From NCBI GenBank assembly GCA_050084515.1, contig CM114273.1:21142001-21206000 (forward strand): 64,000 bases of DNA. Reading direction: 5' to 3'. The translations under genes were made by a program, and so were the position numbers. Positions 46,880 through 59,300 of the stretch are shown here, one piece after another. This stretch comes from Blasia pusilla (lineage: Eukaryota > Marchantiophyta > Marchantiopsida > Blasiales). The notes below the pieces were generated by a model. It was not told where the DNA came from and did no database searches. It saw only the letters and a list, made by a program, of their open reading frames with translations. The first letter of the stretch is position 1. Each line of letters starts with the position of its first letter.

Positions 46880-47113
46880 TGGACTACTTAAGTACATTAG
46901 TCGTTGTTTATAACTAGGTACTACTAGACAAGTGCAACAAGTACAACTAGTCTTGACTGAAGGGTATTGATAACTGGTTTAGTCATAAGCAGATGACTAG
47001 GTGAGTTGCATGAACATAAATTTTATGACTAAACCATTTTAGTCATAATTTGAGTCATTCTTTCGATGAGTCATTTATAGCCTAGTCATAAAAACCACAC
47101 ATTTCTTCTAATG
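46880..47113. repeat. CACTA right subterminal repeats and terminus
   Basis: TAGTCATAA, GATGACTAGGTGAG, TAGTCATAAT and GAGTCATT units mirror those at the left end. The terminus at 47,113 is TTCTAATG, i.e. CATTAGAA inward, one base from CACTA, followed by ACA. Confidence 0.8.
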
Positions 47114-47116
47114 ACA

Positions 47117-48959
47117 TCTAATCCCAAAATTCACAACTCTAAAGTCTCTATAAACTACTTTACGCTTGTACACAATAAAAATGGCACAATTAGTGTTAAA
47201 CCCTACTCGAGCAAGCCTCTTAATATATATAGATTGCTATATAATGTGGAAAAATGCTAAACAAGCATAATTGGTGGAAAACGGCTCATATACACACACC
47301 ACCATGTAGAACGAAATTTGCAATGAGAGAATGATTGGAGGTTGGTCCTCTTCTCAATTATATAGGATATGTACAAGCAACCCTAACCCTATCCTTAACC
47401 ATAGTCTTGAGTTAGCCTAACTATGATTAACTAATCCTAGTTAAGATAATCGTGCTTAACTTACTAACCAAGATTAAACTTCCCTACTTCGTGTGAGTGC
47501 CAAATTTAGCAGTTTAGGTGTCTCATGAGCTTGACTATAACCCAATCTTCAATACATAAGAACATACAAAGTGCAATCCCATGTCTTTTCGTACGTGACA
47601 ATAGGAAGAATCGTCAACGTTGGAGATTGTATGATCTAGTTCATGAATGCCTTCCCAAAGTGGTAAACTAGATAGCGAATAAACCAATGCCTATCTACAA
47701 AGAGAACCATGATGTGGTAGGAATCAAGGAAAGGAAAATTGGGTACAAATCCTACTCCACGCCTATCCATACGAAAAACGGACATCATCTACTCAAAGGT
47801 TTTGACAGAGTTGCTCTACAAGATGGGTAATATATTCTCATTGGGAAAATAACAAGCCACAACCATCCACTATCCCTAATATGAAAAAATTCCCTAAGAT
47901 GATGAGTCTCTCCAAATAACCATCTCCACACAAATCAGACTCTAGGAAACTCTCGAAGAATAAACCATGGTCAAGGTACTCTCCCAAGAAGGATAATTAT
48001 AAACATCCTTTGTTAGTCATAGTTAAGTTAGAATCTATGACATACAATGCATAATTGAAAAAAAATTAACAAAAAATAGAAATTTCAAGATATATGACAT
48101 AAAGATGAGAGTGGGGCCATAGGTTGGTGAAAATAAAGATAAGGATGAGGTTGGGACATTAGAATCCAAAGGAGATTCTCTCATGCTATGAGAGTAGGAC
48201 ACGTGGCATAAGCATATATAGAACTAATTTGTCTTTAATATACCTATATTTAAGTATATAAAGGAAGAGAAGAGGCCTAGCGAGGCATTCTACCTTTGAG
48301 CAACTCTATAGTGGTTTCGTGAGCTGGAGAGTTACAATGGTATTACAACAAGGTTGCTCTTCCAACGGTAATGGATTACCCCTCTTGGAAGGATGACCAA
48401 GTAATAATACACTGTTGAGAATTAGGTAGGTTGTTAAAGGCTCATAATGGCTATTGAGCTGCAAGTGGAGTAATGGGGAATGAATGTTTTGCATGTAATG
48501 GATGGAGGGGGAGCAAGAGTGGCTCCCAATTTTTCGTTTCTTAATCCGTTCACCATTAAACTCTTGTATGTAGATAGACACTAGTTAACGAGATACCTCG
48601 TTTAACACTTTGGTGAAGTTTTAATGATGCAAATGATGGAGTCTCGCTTCTCGGTGATCCTCCCTATTGTTACATATGATCGTATGTGGGATTGCACTAT
48701 TTATATATTTTTTAGATGATGTGTGTGGAATGGATTTGAATAGACCCCCACAAGTATTTTTAACACTCAATGTATAGTCCATGTGGTTTCTTAACCTAAA
48801 GTAGCATATAGAGAGTTTATGGTGAGAAATGTTGTAGTCCCTATTGTGCGAAATTAGCACGTGTATATTTTGATCTTATATTATAGTGCTAGTAAAGGGT
48901 GGGTTAGGGGAAAGTCGGAGTGATCATCGAAGAAACTTTGAGGGATATGATTCGTGAAT
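47117..48959. other. AT-rich region; possible LTR and leader at its end
   Basis: No convincing gene. At 48,258 TATATAAAGGAAGAGAAG resembles an LTR promoter, and ATGGTATTACAACAAGG at 48,337 is a weak primer-site-like sequence. These could belong to the Ty3 element whose gag begins near 48,960, but I cannot delimit an LTR. Confidence 0.3.
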
Positions 48960-49040
48960 TTTGAGAGGTGAGAGGTGCATTTGATCAAATTCAAAACCAA
49001 GTTCAAGAATTAGCGCAAGAAGTTACTTCGGTCAAAAATA

Positions 49041-49092
<52 letters not shown>

Positions 49093-49196
49093 ATGCCGAT
49101 AGGTGGGATGGGGATGAAAACCACGAGTGTCATGACTTTTGGGGAGAGTGAGGAAACTTTAAGGGCACAAGAATTGGAGCCCAAGCAGCACAAAGA

Positions 49197-49943
49197 GTGA
49201 TGGAGATGAATGCCCAAGTGTCATTGATATTGAAAATGACAAAGGCATGCAAGGTAGAACCGTACAAAGGAAGTCGAGCCATGGGGGTATTAGAGGGTTG
49301 GATCACTCATATGGAAATCCATTTATCCCTTTTCAACATTGATGATCATATTGAAGGGAAGTTTGTAAAATCTTGGTTCACAAATCGAGCATTGACATGA
49401 TATCAAGGATGGCAGAGATCCTTGATTGAAACAAGTCAACAAATCACATGAAGCAGAATGAAGCAAGGGTTGCTGCAAAATTTCAAAGTTGTGGATCCAA
49501 TCCTCACGGCTAGAATAAAACTATGGCGATTGGAGCATAAAGGTACTCTGATGGACAACATCGGAGAGTTTCGTGACTTGCAGATACAAATATGCGACAT
49601 GAGTGGGGTAGAAGCTCTCAATATATTCAAGAGAAGTTTGAAGAGGAAGGTGGGTCAAGATATAATTCGAGACAACCCAAAAGATATCATTGAAGCAATG
49701 GCATGTGCCCAACTTATGGCAAATGTGTACGAAGGAGGAGGAGAGGTGGTTGCTTCCATGGATAACCACTACGGATCCACTCCCATGGAGTTGGGTAACC
49801 TTCAAGCACGAGATGGTTATGCACCACTAAGGTATAATGGAAGGGTGTCAATGGAGAGAGATTGGAATTCCAACATACAAGGGATTGCTTCTCGAACTGA
49901 TGGGGTTGGGATTCCTAAAGGAGGGAGAGAATTCGAAGTCTGA
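49197..49943 (+). pseudogene. Ty3 G3 gag
   Basis: VEPYKGSRAMGVLEGWITHM and HLSLFNIDDHIEGKFVKSWF (first frame, stop at 49,400), then MKQGLLQNFKVVDPILTARI, MDNIGEFRDLQIQICDMSGV and FKRSLKRKVGQDIIRDNPKD (second frame) make up a plant Ty3 Gag. Downstream, the zinc knuckle near 49,960 reads CFECGRYGHID, with later Cys displaced. Particle-forming role when intact. Confidence 0.75.
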
Positions 49944-50214
49944 AGAGAAACACACTAATGTTTTGAGTGTGGTAGATATGGTCATATAGACGTGAATTTT
50001 TGTCTTTGTAGGCTCGAAAATAGGCCATATCTTTGCCCTCTTAATCATATTGAAGGAGGACTCATGTAGGAAGATGACGAAGAAGGCGGATCTAAGGAAA
50101 CGCCAACCACCAATAATCTCGCCTCACGGATATACTGGTTCTAACAAAAGGAGAAAAGATGAGGGTCGACAAAAACATGTGGAGATAAATGGTTTGAAGT
50201 GAGGAGAAACGCGT

Positions 50215-51147
50215 CTCATTATTGTAGATGGGGAAGTAGAAGGATCGCACATTATAGTGTTGATTGATCTTGGTGCAACACAAAACTTCCTTTCAAGAGC
50301 CAAAGCTATGAAGTGGGGCTTAGCTTTAGAGAAGGATCAAAAAGAACATGTAGAATTGTCAAACGGACAAACATAAAAGATTGAGAAGCTTCCTCGAAGG
50401 GTAGAGTTGAGGATAGGAAACTATCATGAAGAGTTGGAGATGAAGGTCATTAGATTAGCACGTTATGATGTTATCTTGGGGATGCCTTGGATAGAACAAT
50501 ACAATCCAGAGGTAGATTGGAGAAAAATTATTGTGAAGACCCGAGAGTGGAAGCTTTATGGAGATAGAGTTAGATCACGTCCTTCTACCCCTACATGTAA
50601 TAGGAAAAACTACCATCAAACATCAAGAAGTATGTTTACTAGGTTTAACAAGAGATATCTCTAGTTTGAAAAAAAATTTGGAGGTACTAGACGAGTTGAG
50701 AGAAGTATTAGAGGAATATAAAGATGTATTTTCAAATGATTTACGATCAAGGTTACCACTCAAACGGAGGGTAGACCACAAGATTGAGGTCATTCCAGGA
50801 AGCTTACCACCATGTAAGGCTTCTTGCCGCTTACCTCCAAGGGAATTAGAAGAATGCAAAGTCCAAGTGGGGGAGATTTTGCAGAAAGGCTTCATCTAAT
50901 CAAACGTCTTGATATATGGAGCCTGTATTCTTTTTGTAAAAAAGAAGGATGGAAACATGGGATTGTATATCGACTATCAAGTACTAAATCAACAAACTGT
51001 AAAAAACAAATATCCATTACTAAGAATGGATGAATTGTTCGACCAGCCACAATGAGCAAAATACTTCACCAAACTTAACCTTAGAAGCGGCTCCAACCAA
51101 TTCAAATTACGGATGAAGATGTGCCAAATACTACTTTCTGTACTAGG
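50215..51147 (+). pseudogene. Ty3 G3 protease and RT N-terminal part
   Basis: VLIDLGATQNFLSRAKAM is the protease active-site region with DTG changed to DLG. LARYDVILGMPWIEQYNPEV is the conserved C-terminal protease block. The frame 50,558-50,899 has RRVDHKIEVIPGSLPPCKAS and RLPPRELEECKVQVGEILQKG, the start of the Ty3 RT fingers. A further piece reads LFVKKKDGN with shifts. Truncated at 51,147. Confidence 0.8.
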
Positions 51148-51540
51148 TATGCTATCACATCTTTTAGGATAGATTGGCAAGATCTAGTAGAGGGCTTTGG
51201 AGATACTAGAGGATAGCCTCAAGAGGGCGAGAACGACCTGCTGAGGCCACGGGTAACCTATGAGAGCAGGTTTCTCCTTCGTTTCGGCTCATTTGGAGCT
51301 ATATTGAGAAACTTAATATTTTGGATAAGTTGCTATTTTTTGTATAGTTGACTTTCAACTTTGGGAAGTGGCCCCTTGACCCGCTACAACAGCTTAAGAG
51401 CCAAGGAGGTGACATGTGAGCATAGGTTACTGTGGAGAGGGCTTCGGAGAGGGAAGGGGGTATACCTCTAAGAGATAGAGCTTGAGAGCTCATTCTCTCT
51501 TTGTTGAACCTCTTGGCAAGAGGCAGTGGAGCTATGGTCT
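51148..51540 (+). repeat. Ty3 LTR of the CTTTTAGGATAGAT family
   Basis: Begins TATCACATCTTTTAGGATAG. It shares with 10,270-10,500 the blocks TTGACTTT..A.CTTTGGGAAGT, AGAGCCAAGGAGGTGACAT, GAGAGGGAAGGGGGTATA and GAGAGCTCATTCTCTCTTTG. The downstream edge is not clear. Confidence 0.55.
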
Positions 51541-53739
51541 TCCTTGCCTAATGTGTGTAACCCAAGCTTCTCATTAGGAGAAGGGGTTTGGTTTTGACAC
51601 GAGCGAGAGTGCACAACATGGAGAGTTTGGTGTAAGATGTTGAGAGAGATTTCATTTTACAAAGAGAGAATGCGTGAGTGAGAGAGTTTCAATGGAGGAG
51701 CTCGTTGGTCACTCGTTGTTGTTGCAAGTCGGGGACCTTATTCCCCGTTCAGCAGTTCCTTGGAGCAAGAGCGCTTGTTGGGGTTGTTTCCTTTGCCAAT
51801 TTTTCGTGTGGAAGAGTGGCGGGCGGAAGCACTGCCCAAATTTCTTTAGAGATTGAGTATGGGGGTGGATTTCCCCATGATGGTGGTCTTGGGAGCACCA
51901 TGTACCTCTCTTTTTTCTATGTTGATAGGTTTTAAGTTTTTTTTGGGAGAAATCAACGCGGAAGCGCTGCCAACATTTTTTTAGGAGAAGAGATGTTGGA
52001 CTGCACGATTGTCCTTGTCATTTCTTATTGGAAGGAAAAATGAAGAAGCCAATTAACTCTATTCTAGATCGAGAAGTTTTCTAAGTTGTGGAAGAAACAA
52101 TACATGATTTCATCATCTTATCATGAAGTTACAACAATTTTTGTGGGCTACCATAGCCATCGATTCCAATATGAGTGAAAATTTTAACCTTTTTGGGAAG
52201 AAACCCTTTACTTGGGGTAGAAAAAAAAACCCTTTTCTCCTAGGGGATAGGATAAGTAAAACTTAGTATCTTGAGGTTATAGTGAGTGGAAATATTTATT
52301 TAGTGGATGTTGACCCAATGTTTATGGGGCTTAGTGGCATTTAAGCCAAATTTGAGTAGTTTTAGTGAGTTAACCCTTACTTTAAAGAGTTAGTAGAATG
52401 GGAAAAAACCAAAAAAAACAAAACTTTTTGAATAAGGGAAAAATAGAACCATTTTAATCCATATGAAAGATATCATAATTACTATTGACTTTCATCGTCC
52501 ATTCGGGCTATCCTTGCTCTATCCGTTGGCCGCCGTCGGCGACGTTCTTCACCGTTGTTGATTGGACGATCACCTTTTTGGATTGATAGAATCGCATTTC
52601 TCTTCCCGGATTGCTATATCTTGAGATGATAGCTTCTCAACAAATATCGAGTATCGTGTCGTAACGCGCGTAGCCGCAACGCGCCGCCAATTATCGCACC
52701 GTTCCGCTCATGGCTGCACCACGCCATCTCGATTGCGGAGTCGCACCATCACTATGGAGCAGATTTTGTATTTCTATTCATGAGGATATGCCGCTGAGTG
52801 CCACATCCCATTACCAAATGTGTGCCATTTGTAGTTGTTCCGTGCCACTTGAGCCACACCGTCCCATTGGACCTGCATCGCACATCAGGAAGATTCGAGC
52901 ATTGTTAGTACCGGAGGAGTACGACTTGGAGATTGGAGAGTTTTTTCTTCACGAATGAGTTGGGGTCAAGGTTTGCAATTGTTGAGGAGCGACGCACATA
53001 TTTATTCAGGTTAGCCATTATAGTCTTTTTCCCTGCACGTGTGAGGGATTTTTGGGTATTCGGCAATTATTTGGGGATACTGGGTTTCGTGCAGATGTTG
53101 AGAGCATCATTGATGTATGGGTTTAGGTTTGGGAGACATAGACATGAGTGGTATGTCCAGAGTTGAGGATATGTTATGTTGATGAGACGATAGGACAATA
53201 GTTGAGTTGTCGTGTTACGTTGCTTGTTGTCGCACCGTACACGTCTCAGTGAGAGAGAGTGTAGAGTGAGTGTCGCATGTTATTTTAAGTGATTGAGTGA
53301 TTACTTGCAAGAATGATTGCGTGAGAGGGGCACGAGGGTCATCACGACGTCCTTTCGGAACTTTAAGAGGCGAGGTGGTGGATCTAAGGGTAGATGTAGA
53401 AGGTTTACGCGGAGTGGCGCGAGGTTTCGAGGGTCTCCACGTGAGGGATCGCCTCGACCTCCTTCTGTGTCGTCTTCAGACGAGGGGGAGAGTGTAGAGG
53501 AGTTTTTTAGTGTATCACTGCACATATTGAGCGGTCCTATCATTTGGGAGTACGAGATGGATCAGCGGGATAGAGGACCACATAGGTTTTCATATGCTGT
53601 AGGCATGATAGAGTTGCACGAATTTATTGCAGATTTAAGGAGTTGGTGTGACTCACAACAGGCTACAAACTCTAGAGAGTTCAACCCATTTACAACATGG
53701 AATGGTATGTTCCATGCTATCTTGGAAGTCGCGTAGGAA
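51541..53739. other. Unassigned region with short frames
   Basis: 51,541-52,450 shows no gene; it may still be LTR or leader. At 52,480-52,700 the sequence is GC-richer (CGCCGTCGGCGACG). Frames at 52,710-52,958 (CAICSCSVPLEPHRPIGPAS) and 53,317-53,736 (basic N-terminus, then PPSVSSSDEGESVEEFF and MDQRDRGPHRFSYAVGMIEL) have no domain I recognise. They might be a retroelement gag or a host fragment. The second frame stops where Ty3 G4 sequence begins. Confidence 0.35.
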
Positions 53740-54120
53740 ACTTCCTTCTTTCTCATCTTTCCCCAGTAGACTTTGGACGAAGAGGAGAACGATTCTTCGC
53801 AGATGTTCCTGGCGGTCTCCAGGTACTCCGCTCTTCTCTTTCTCTTCTTCGTTGCTCGGATCTTTGCTCGCACGTTTCAATGATTCTTTTCCGATCCATC
53901 CAACACTTCTAAAGATCTTAAATGCCTCACCTCGCACACTAGGCTCCACTCCATTGGAATGAAGACTCTTTGGATGAGCTTCTTAGTTCCAAGGTACTCT
54001 CTGTGCAAGAGGATCCTCCGACAATCGTACCCTATACCAAGTGGGGGTACTATGACTTGTTCTACTCCCATACTCCGCTCCCATGCTACCTCTCCTTGCT
54101 TGGAAGATCTAGTGATCCCA

Positions 54121-54133
54121 GGCAACGGCGCCA
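54121..54133 (-). other. Primer binding site of G4
   Basis: TGGCGCCGTTGCC on the minus strand, then TGGGATC where the usual continuation is GGGGATC. It lies 8 bases inside the LTR end. Confidence 0.8.
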
Positions 54134-54141
54134 AAATTCCC

Positions 54142-55627
54142 TGACCAATTTCCTTATGTAATGTACAACTCAAGGAAAAAAAAAACTCTTTCTATTGAAA
54201 AGTATGAAGTTCGTTCCCAAGAGACCATTGTTTCATGAGTAAAGAGAGGTTTTATAAGAAATAACAAGAATAAACTCTTTCTTCACTTGCAACGCTTCAC
54301 TAACTCTAATAACTCTAACTTCATGAAAGTAAAGAAAAGATAAGATAGCATTCTTTCCTCATATAAAAGACTATTCTCAAGTGTTGAGGAAGACTCTTGT
54401 GAACTTGTAGTAACCAAGCTCCACGAAGACCTCAAAGAGACCTCAAGAATGGCGGCTCACCCTACTTTCATACCTAAATCTATCATAGCATGTTACTCGC
54501 TGTCTAATAGTTTTCCTACGATTCTTGATGATTATCTTCTAGAATTCTGAAATTACAAGAATCAACTCTAAACTCTACTGCAACCCAATAAGATCCACAT
54601 TCCGTTCCGTAACTCAAAATGAATGAAAGAAGACCCTTCTTCTACATCAAAGAGTGGAAAGAACTCAGAAGTAGTACAAGCTTCCGAAAGTAAAAGATTC
54701 TTCAGCTTGGATCATCCCCCAACAAACTCCTTACACTCTCACCAAGACTGCTGGTAAACTCAAGATACACGAAACAAGATTGAGGATTTCAAGATACAAG
54801 GGAAAACAATGATCCCTTCTTCTACTAATTGCTCTTTAAATAGTATTTACAATTCTGTTTGGTCTTCCTACTCTAATCTAGATTTCTAACAACTAATCCT
54901 AACGCTTTGATTCCAATTCTCCAACCTTCAATCTTTCCTAAGACTCTTCATTGTCTTGGCGTTTTATTTCCACTCTCTTTTAATCAGTTGTAATTGCCGT
55001 GATTCTCCCTTTTCTGGCTTTTAAAACCGTCGCGACGGTCCAGTCTTCACAATCTTCGTGCTCTTTGCCGTTCTTCACAAAGACTCTTCCTAGTATTTGT
55101 AGTCTTTCTCTTTCTTATCCTATCTTCGCGCGAAGACTCTTATCCTTCTGTCGCCGTGAAGAGTCTTTACTTCCGCTTTCTCCCAGGGATTCTCTATCTT
55201 TCTATTCCTCTTCTTAATATTCCTGTCCACTTTTGTAAAGACTCTTTGATCTCTTCTGCTTCTTCATCTTCCTTCTTTGAGTTCTTAGTCTTTGCTCTAG
55301 AGTATTCTTCCTTCTTCTCCAGTCTTCGTTGACAGTCTTTTACATCATTCTTTCTGCAGTCTTCCTTGCGAAGCACTCACTGCTTCTTCTTCTTACTTCT
55401 TTTCCTATCTTTTATACAATTCTCACTCTTCCAAAACAGTCCTTAATCTTCTACCATTTCTTGTCTTCTCATCAAAGTTATGTCCATAACTCCTCCCAGA
55501 TAATTACAGTAAGTAAGATTCTTTACTTCCACCAGTGAATCTTTAGTCTTCACTTCTTAAAGACTTTACTATAATTCATTACAAAAATATTAAAATTTCA
55601 AAATTCTCATAAGAGTGGGTTATCACA
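54142..55627 (-). repeat. G4 LTR (about 1,486 bp) with recurring AGACTCTT motif
   Basis: On the minus strand it starts TGTGATAACCCACTCTTATG after a purine tract and ends near GGTCA before the primer site. About fifteen AGACTCTT, AGTCTT or GAAGACT units are scattered through 54,900-55,570. No coding capacity. Confidence 0.7.
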
Positions 55628-56306
55628 TACCCCCTCACTCAAATGTGAGCTTTCTCGGCAAACATTGTAACATGTTCTACCTCTTTGCTACCTCTTAGGA
55701 CTCCTGTCATATGTTAACTCTACAATTTCAATGTGAAGAGGGGGTCGGCCATATATAGTTGACGGTCTATTAACAAGATTTGGCGTGTTGTTCTTCATTC
55801 TCTCCCTCCAATTTTCTACTACCTTCGGAGAACCTAATTTTTTGTTCTGTATACTTACCTCCGAAGGTACAAAAGGCGCTATGGCCGATTCTTGGAGGTG
55901 CGGTAAGAGGAGAGGAAGAGAGGAAGAGAGGAGGGAGGAGAGAGGAAGAGAGGAGAGAGGAGAGAGGAAACTACCTTCAACCGAAATAGATAATTTTTTA
56001 AGAGAGTTTCCGTTGGGTTGAAGATAGGAAACTTTTTGTGTGAATTTTTTTTTCTCTTCCATATTTTGGCAACCCATCTGAGTCCGATCGGTTGCAAATT
56101 GCACAAAATATACAATACTGAAAAATCAGTGGAATCATAAGTGTGGAACTAATCACTTTTTCCATCCAAGGTCTGGAAACAATCTACCATTTGCCCTGGG
56201 CTGAATAGAGTTCAAGCTAAAAGTGATGGTTCTTGAAAAATGAAAGTACAATCTAAAACCTCATTTTGCATCCTCAAAGTGGTTTGTTTAAAATACTTCG
56301 CACTTC

Positions 56307-59300
56307 TTAGAAGGACAGAATTGGTAGGTGGATTCCTACTCCTACCTCTGACTCTCTTAAAACTACCAGCAACACATAGTACATGTGCTTACAAGGGAAA
56401 TACCCTTTGCCACTTGTCTCTCTTTGGAAAAAGTCATCACATGAACATGTGGGAAAGCAATAGATGTGCACCACATACATCCCTGTGACACTTGAATTTA
56501 CAATGTTGTTCCTGACCCAATACATCCTTCCTATTCCATTGCCACTCAAGACATCCTTCGTGGCGATGATCTCCATTTTTGCCTCCCGAGCTGATGCAAT
56601 TTGCTTTGCTCTCTCCACCGTTGGCCTACACATTCTGTTTCTCTTCACCCCATTTCTAGACTCAAACAAAAATAGTGGATTGAGATCATCCACCTTCTCC
56701 AGGTACATGTTGACATCAATCTGAGGTTGAATACGAAGTGCAAAGGACTCTGTAATGCGAACATGCTCCGAACTTCCCCCGTCTACGAGTCTGAAACCGG
56801 CACTTGTAAGATTGTCCACTTTGTCTTGAGTGCACTTCGTACCTACGGCGATGGGCCAAATCGTGGGGGTATTCCCCGAAGCTCCAATGGCAGCCAGATA
56901 AGACTTCCGGAAAGCGCAAGATTCATTTGGGCAGAAGAAGTACTTCAATTGATCTCCGGTTCTCATGAAAAGATCAAAGGTTTTGAGTCCCCAAAACCCA
57001 GGCAGTGGTCGTCCAGTCCTTGTACAGTTCTTATTTAGGAAAGTGCCGCATGCTCTCCTAATGCCATCAGATCCTGCCCTGCTGGTGGGTCCACGTCCTA
57101 GGTTGCTCCGAGATATATGCCACCGTTTAAGGTTGCAATCCACCTCCATTACCGAAATCCCACATTGTTGAACCACCCGAGTGACAGGATGTTGCGAACT
57201 TCCAGCAACGGAGGGCTTTTGAAATAAAACATTCACTGATTTTGGAGAAGTAACTCCATCACGGATTTGGAACGGGTCCGGGTCCCTGAATACCTGGGCG
57301 GCCTAATTTCCTCATCCAAATCAATCACCGGATTCGTTCCTCGATGCTGCCTCTTCACCTCCCTGAAGTCAAGATACTTATCTGGTCTCCACGAGTCTCG
57401 CTCGGACTGCTTTACCACCATCTGTATGGGACGTCTTGAAACCCGCCCACAAATATCCCCACCAATGTGTGCGTCTTGCTCGAGGGGAGTTCCTGCTACG
57501 CACCCGTTGAAGGCTTCCACATACATTTTTTCATCACCAGATCTCACAGCCGCCTTGACATAGAGCTCGTAGATCGACGGCCCCTTTCCTTTTGTTATGC
57601 CTTTTGTGAGGAAGATATGGGATGTTGCAGACTGTAGCATTGCTCTTGCCTGGTCTTGTTGGCATGCCTCCACAAGTGAAATTCGTTGGCATGCTTGTGA
57701 CGACCTTCAGGAGGAATGAACACTTTCTGCTCCACTTGTGTTGGGGCAGAGGGCATTTTCATGAACGTTCAATCCCTGCAATGACGGCAATGTTAGAAGG
57801 GAACGAAAATAACTCAGGAGTCAAAGAAATGAGCTACCTGTCGGAATCAGACGGGTTGCAGGCTCGAGGCATCCCATGAACGACTTTGCGACCCGTCGGG
57901 TCCCGACGTGTTGTAACCTTAAACCCACCTACTGCAACCCGTCGGAACCAGACGGGTTGCAAGGCCAAGGCATCCCATAAACGACTCTGCTACCCGTCAG
58001 ATCTCGACGGGTTGCACACTCGGGCAACCCGCCGCATCCGATAGCTTGCTTGGTTTCTTCGGTTTGAAATCCCTATAGTTCCCACGCTTCTCACCCTGAG
58101 CTACAACTTTACAAACAATTATGAGCGTGAGCTTGACAAGACAAAATAGTGAACTCACCTGCCGCATGAAGTTTCCCCATTGTCTCATATGTACAGTCCA
58201 CCAACTCAACCAAGAGCACAACTCTTTGTACTTCCCCTCAATCGCATGCTTCCTCCACCACCCATGAAGTTCTTCCTGGCATTCCATGGCCTACTTCAAG
58301 GTTTTGCTGTCCTTGCAGCGTTGGAGTAGAGTGACATGTTGTGTCCTCTTATTCTCCTTGATGCAAGATTTGGTGTACCGGGTCACAGACTATTGCCAAT
58401 GGAAAGCATCCGATCTTTCCCTCTCTGGTTGAACCTCTCCACCCCACAACACTTACCGGATAGTAATCCACCCAGGTTATGCATTATCTGCCATGAACCC
58501 ATAAATTTCCGGAGGTGGCATGTTGTTTTCCTTCACCACCTCCAATAAGAGTAACCAACACATCTTCAAACTGCCAACGTCTTCTGCCTTTACTTCACAC
58601 ACAAATATAGTTTTGAGTCCCTTCTCCACATGGTCATAAACGTGAGCACCCATCATCAACCATCCATTCACCACTTTGTAGCAAATATCAAAGCTTACCC
58701 AGCAGCCATAAAGATATTCCCCTTCCCTTATTCGATCTATAAGATCGAAGCCACTCGACGGACCTGTGGTTGACATTTTGAAGACATAGGCCCTGGATCC
58801 CTTGCCTCCTTGGCCCATGAATTTCCATCTCTAAATGAATGGAAATATGGAGTTGGGCTTGATTCTGGCGAAGGCATCCATTTCGGCCGTCTTTTCATCC
58901 AGAACTCGTATTTGACGCAGCAAATTCCGGAAGCATTCAGGATCAGCGAGAAATGCGAGATTTTCCCAGAGTTGTTTCTCCTCAACCGCCGTGATCTCGC
59001 CCTGTCTAGGGATTCCAAGCAATTGTTCACAAATTTGTGATGCCATTGTGAGCTTGATCACTCCGAGCTTTGAACTCGGAGAGTTTCTGTAGACCTCGGC
59101 TACTTTCTTCGCCACATCCTCCTTGATGTGTCTCTGAATTACATCGGTCACAGGATGAGTGTGGGAGCCAACATGAACTACCAGCCTTGTGTACTCTGAC
59201 GTGGAGCCCAAGTTGTGGACACGACTTGGGCTCCAACGCAGAAGGGCGATGCCTGACAATGAGGACATCGATGGCCTCCCGGCGGTATGGTGGCACCGAC

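Larger units (their letters stand above)
48960..51147 (+). mobile_element. Ty3/gypsy G3 relic (gag, protease, start of RT)
   Basis: A (GA)n run (49,044-49,090) lies in the leader/gag. Gag follows in three frames (49,197-49,943), then a zinc knuckle remnant (49,960), protease (50,240-50,560) and the first RT block (50,690-51,130). The element stops abruptly at 51,147 within RT, where an LTR-type sequence begins. It differs in sequence from G1 and G2. Confidence 0.8.
53740..55893 (-). mobile_element. Ty3/gypsy G4: leader, LTR and 3' internal end
   Basis: On the minus strand from 55,893: a short internal 3' end (55,893-55,646), a polypurine tract (GAGTGAGGGGGTA), an LTR (55,627-54,142), a primer site TGGCGCCGTTGCC (54,133-54,121) and a leader (to about 53,740). 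That primer site (Asp-tRNA type) is typical of plant Athila/Tat-type Ty3 elements. Having both a polypurine tract and a primer site around one LTR means it joins two units or a rearranged element. MULE B interrupts it at 55,893. Confidence 0.75.
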
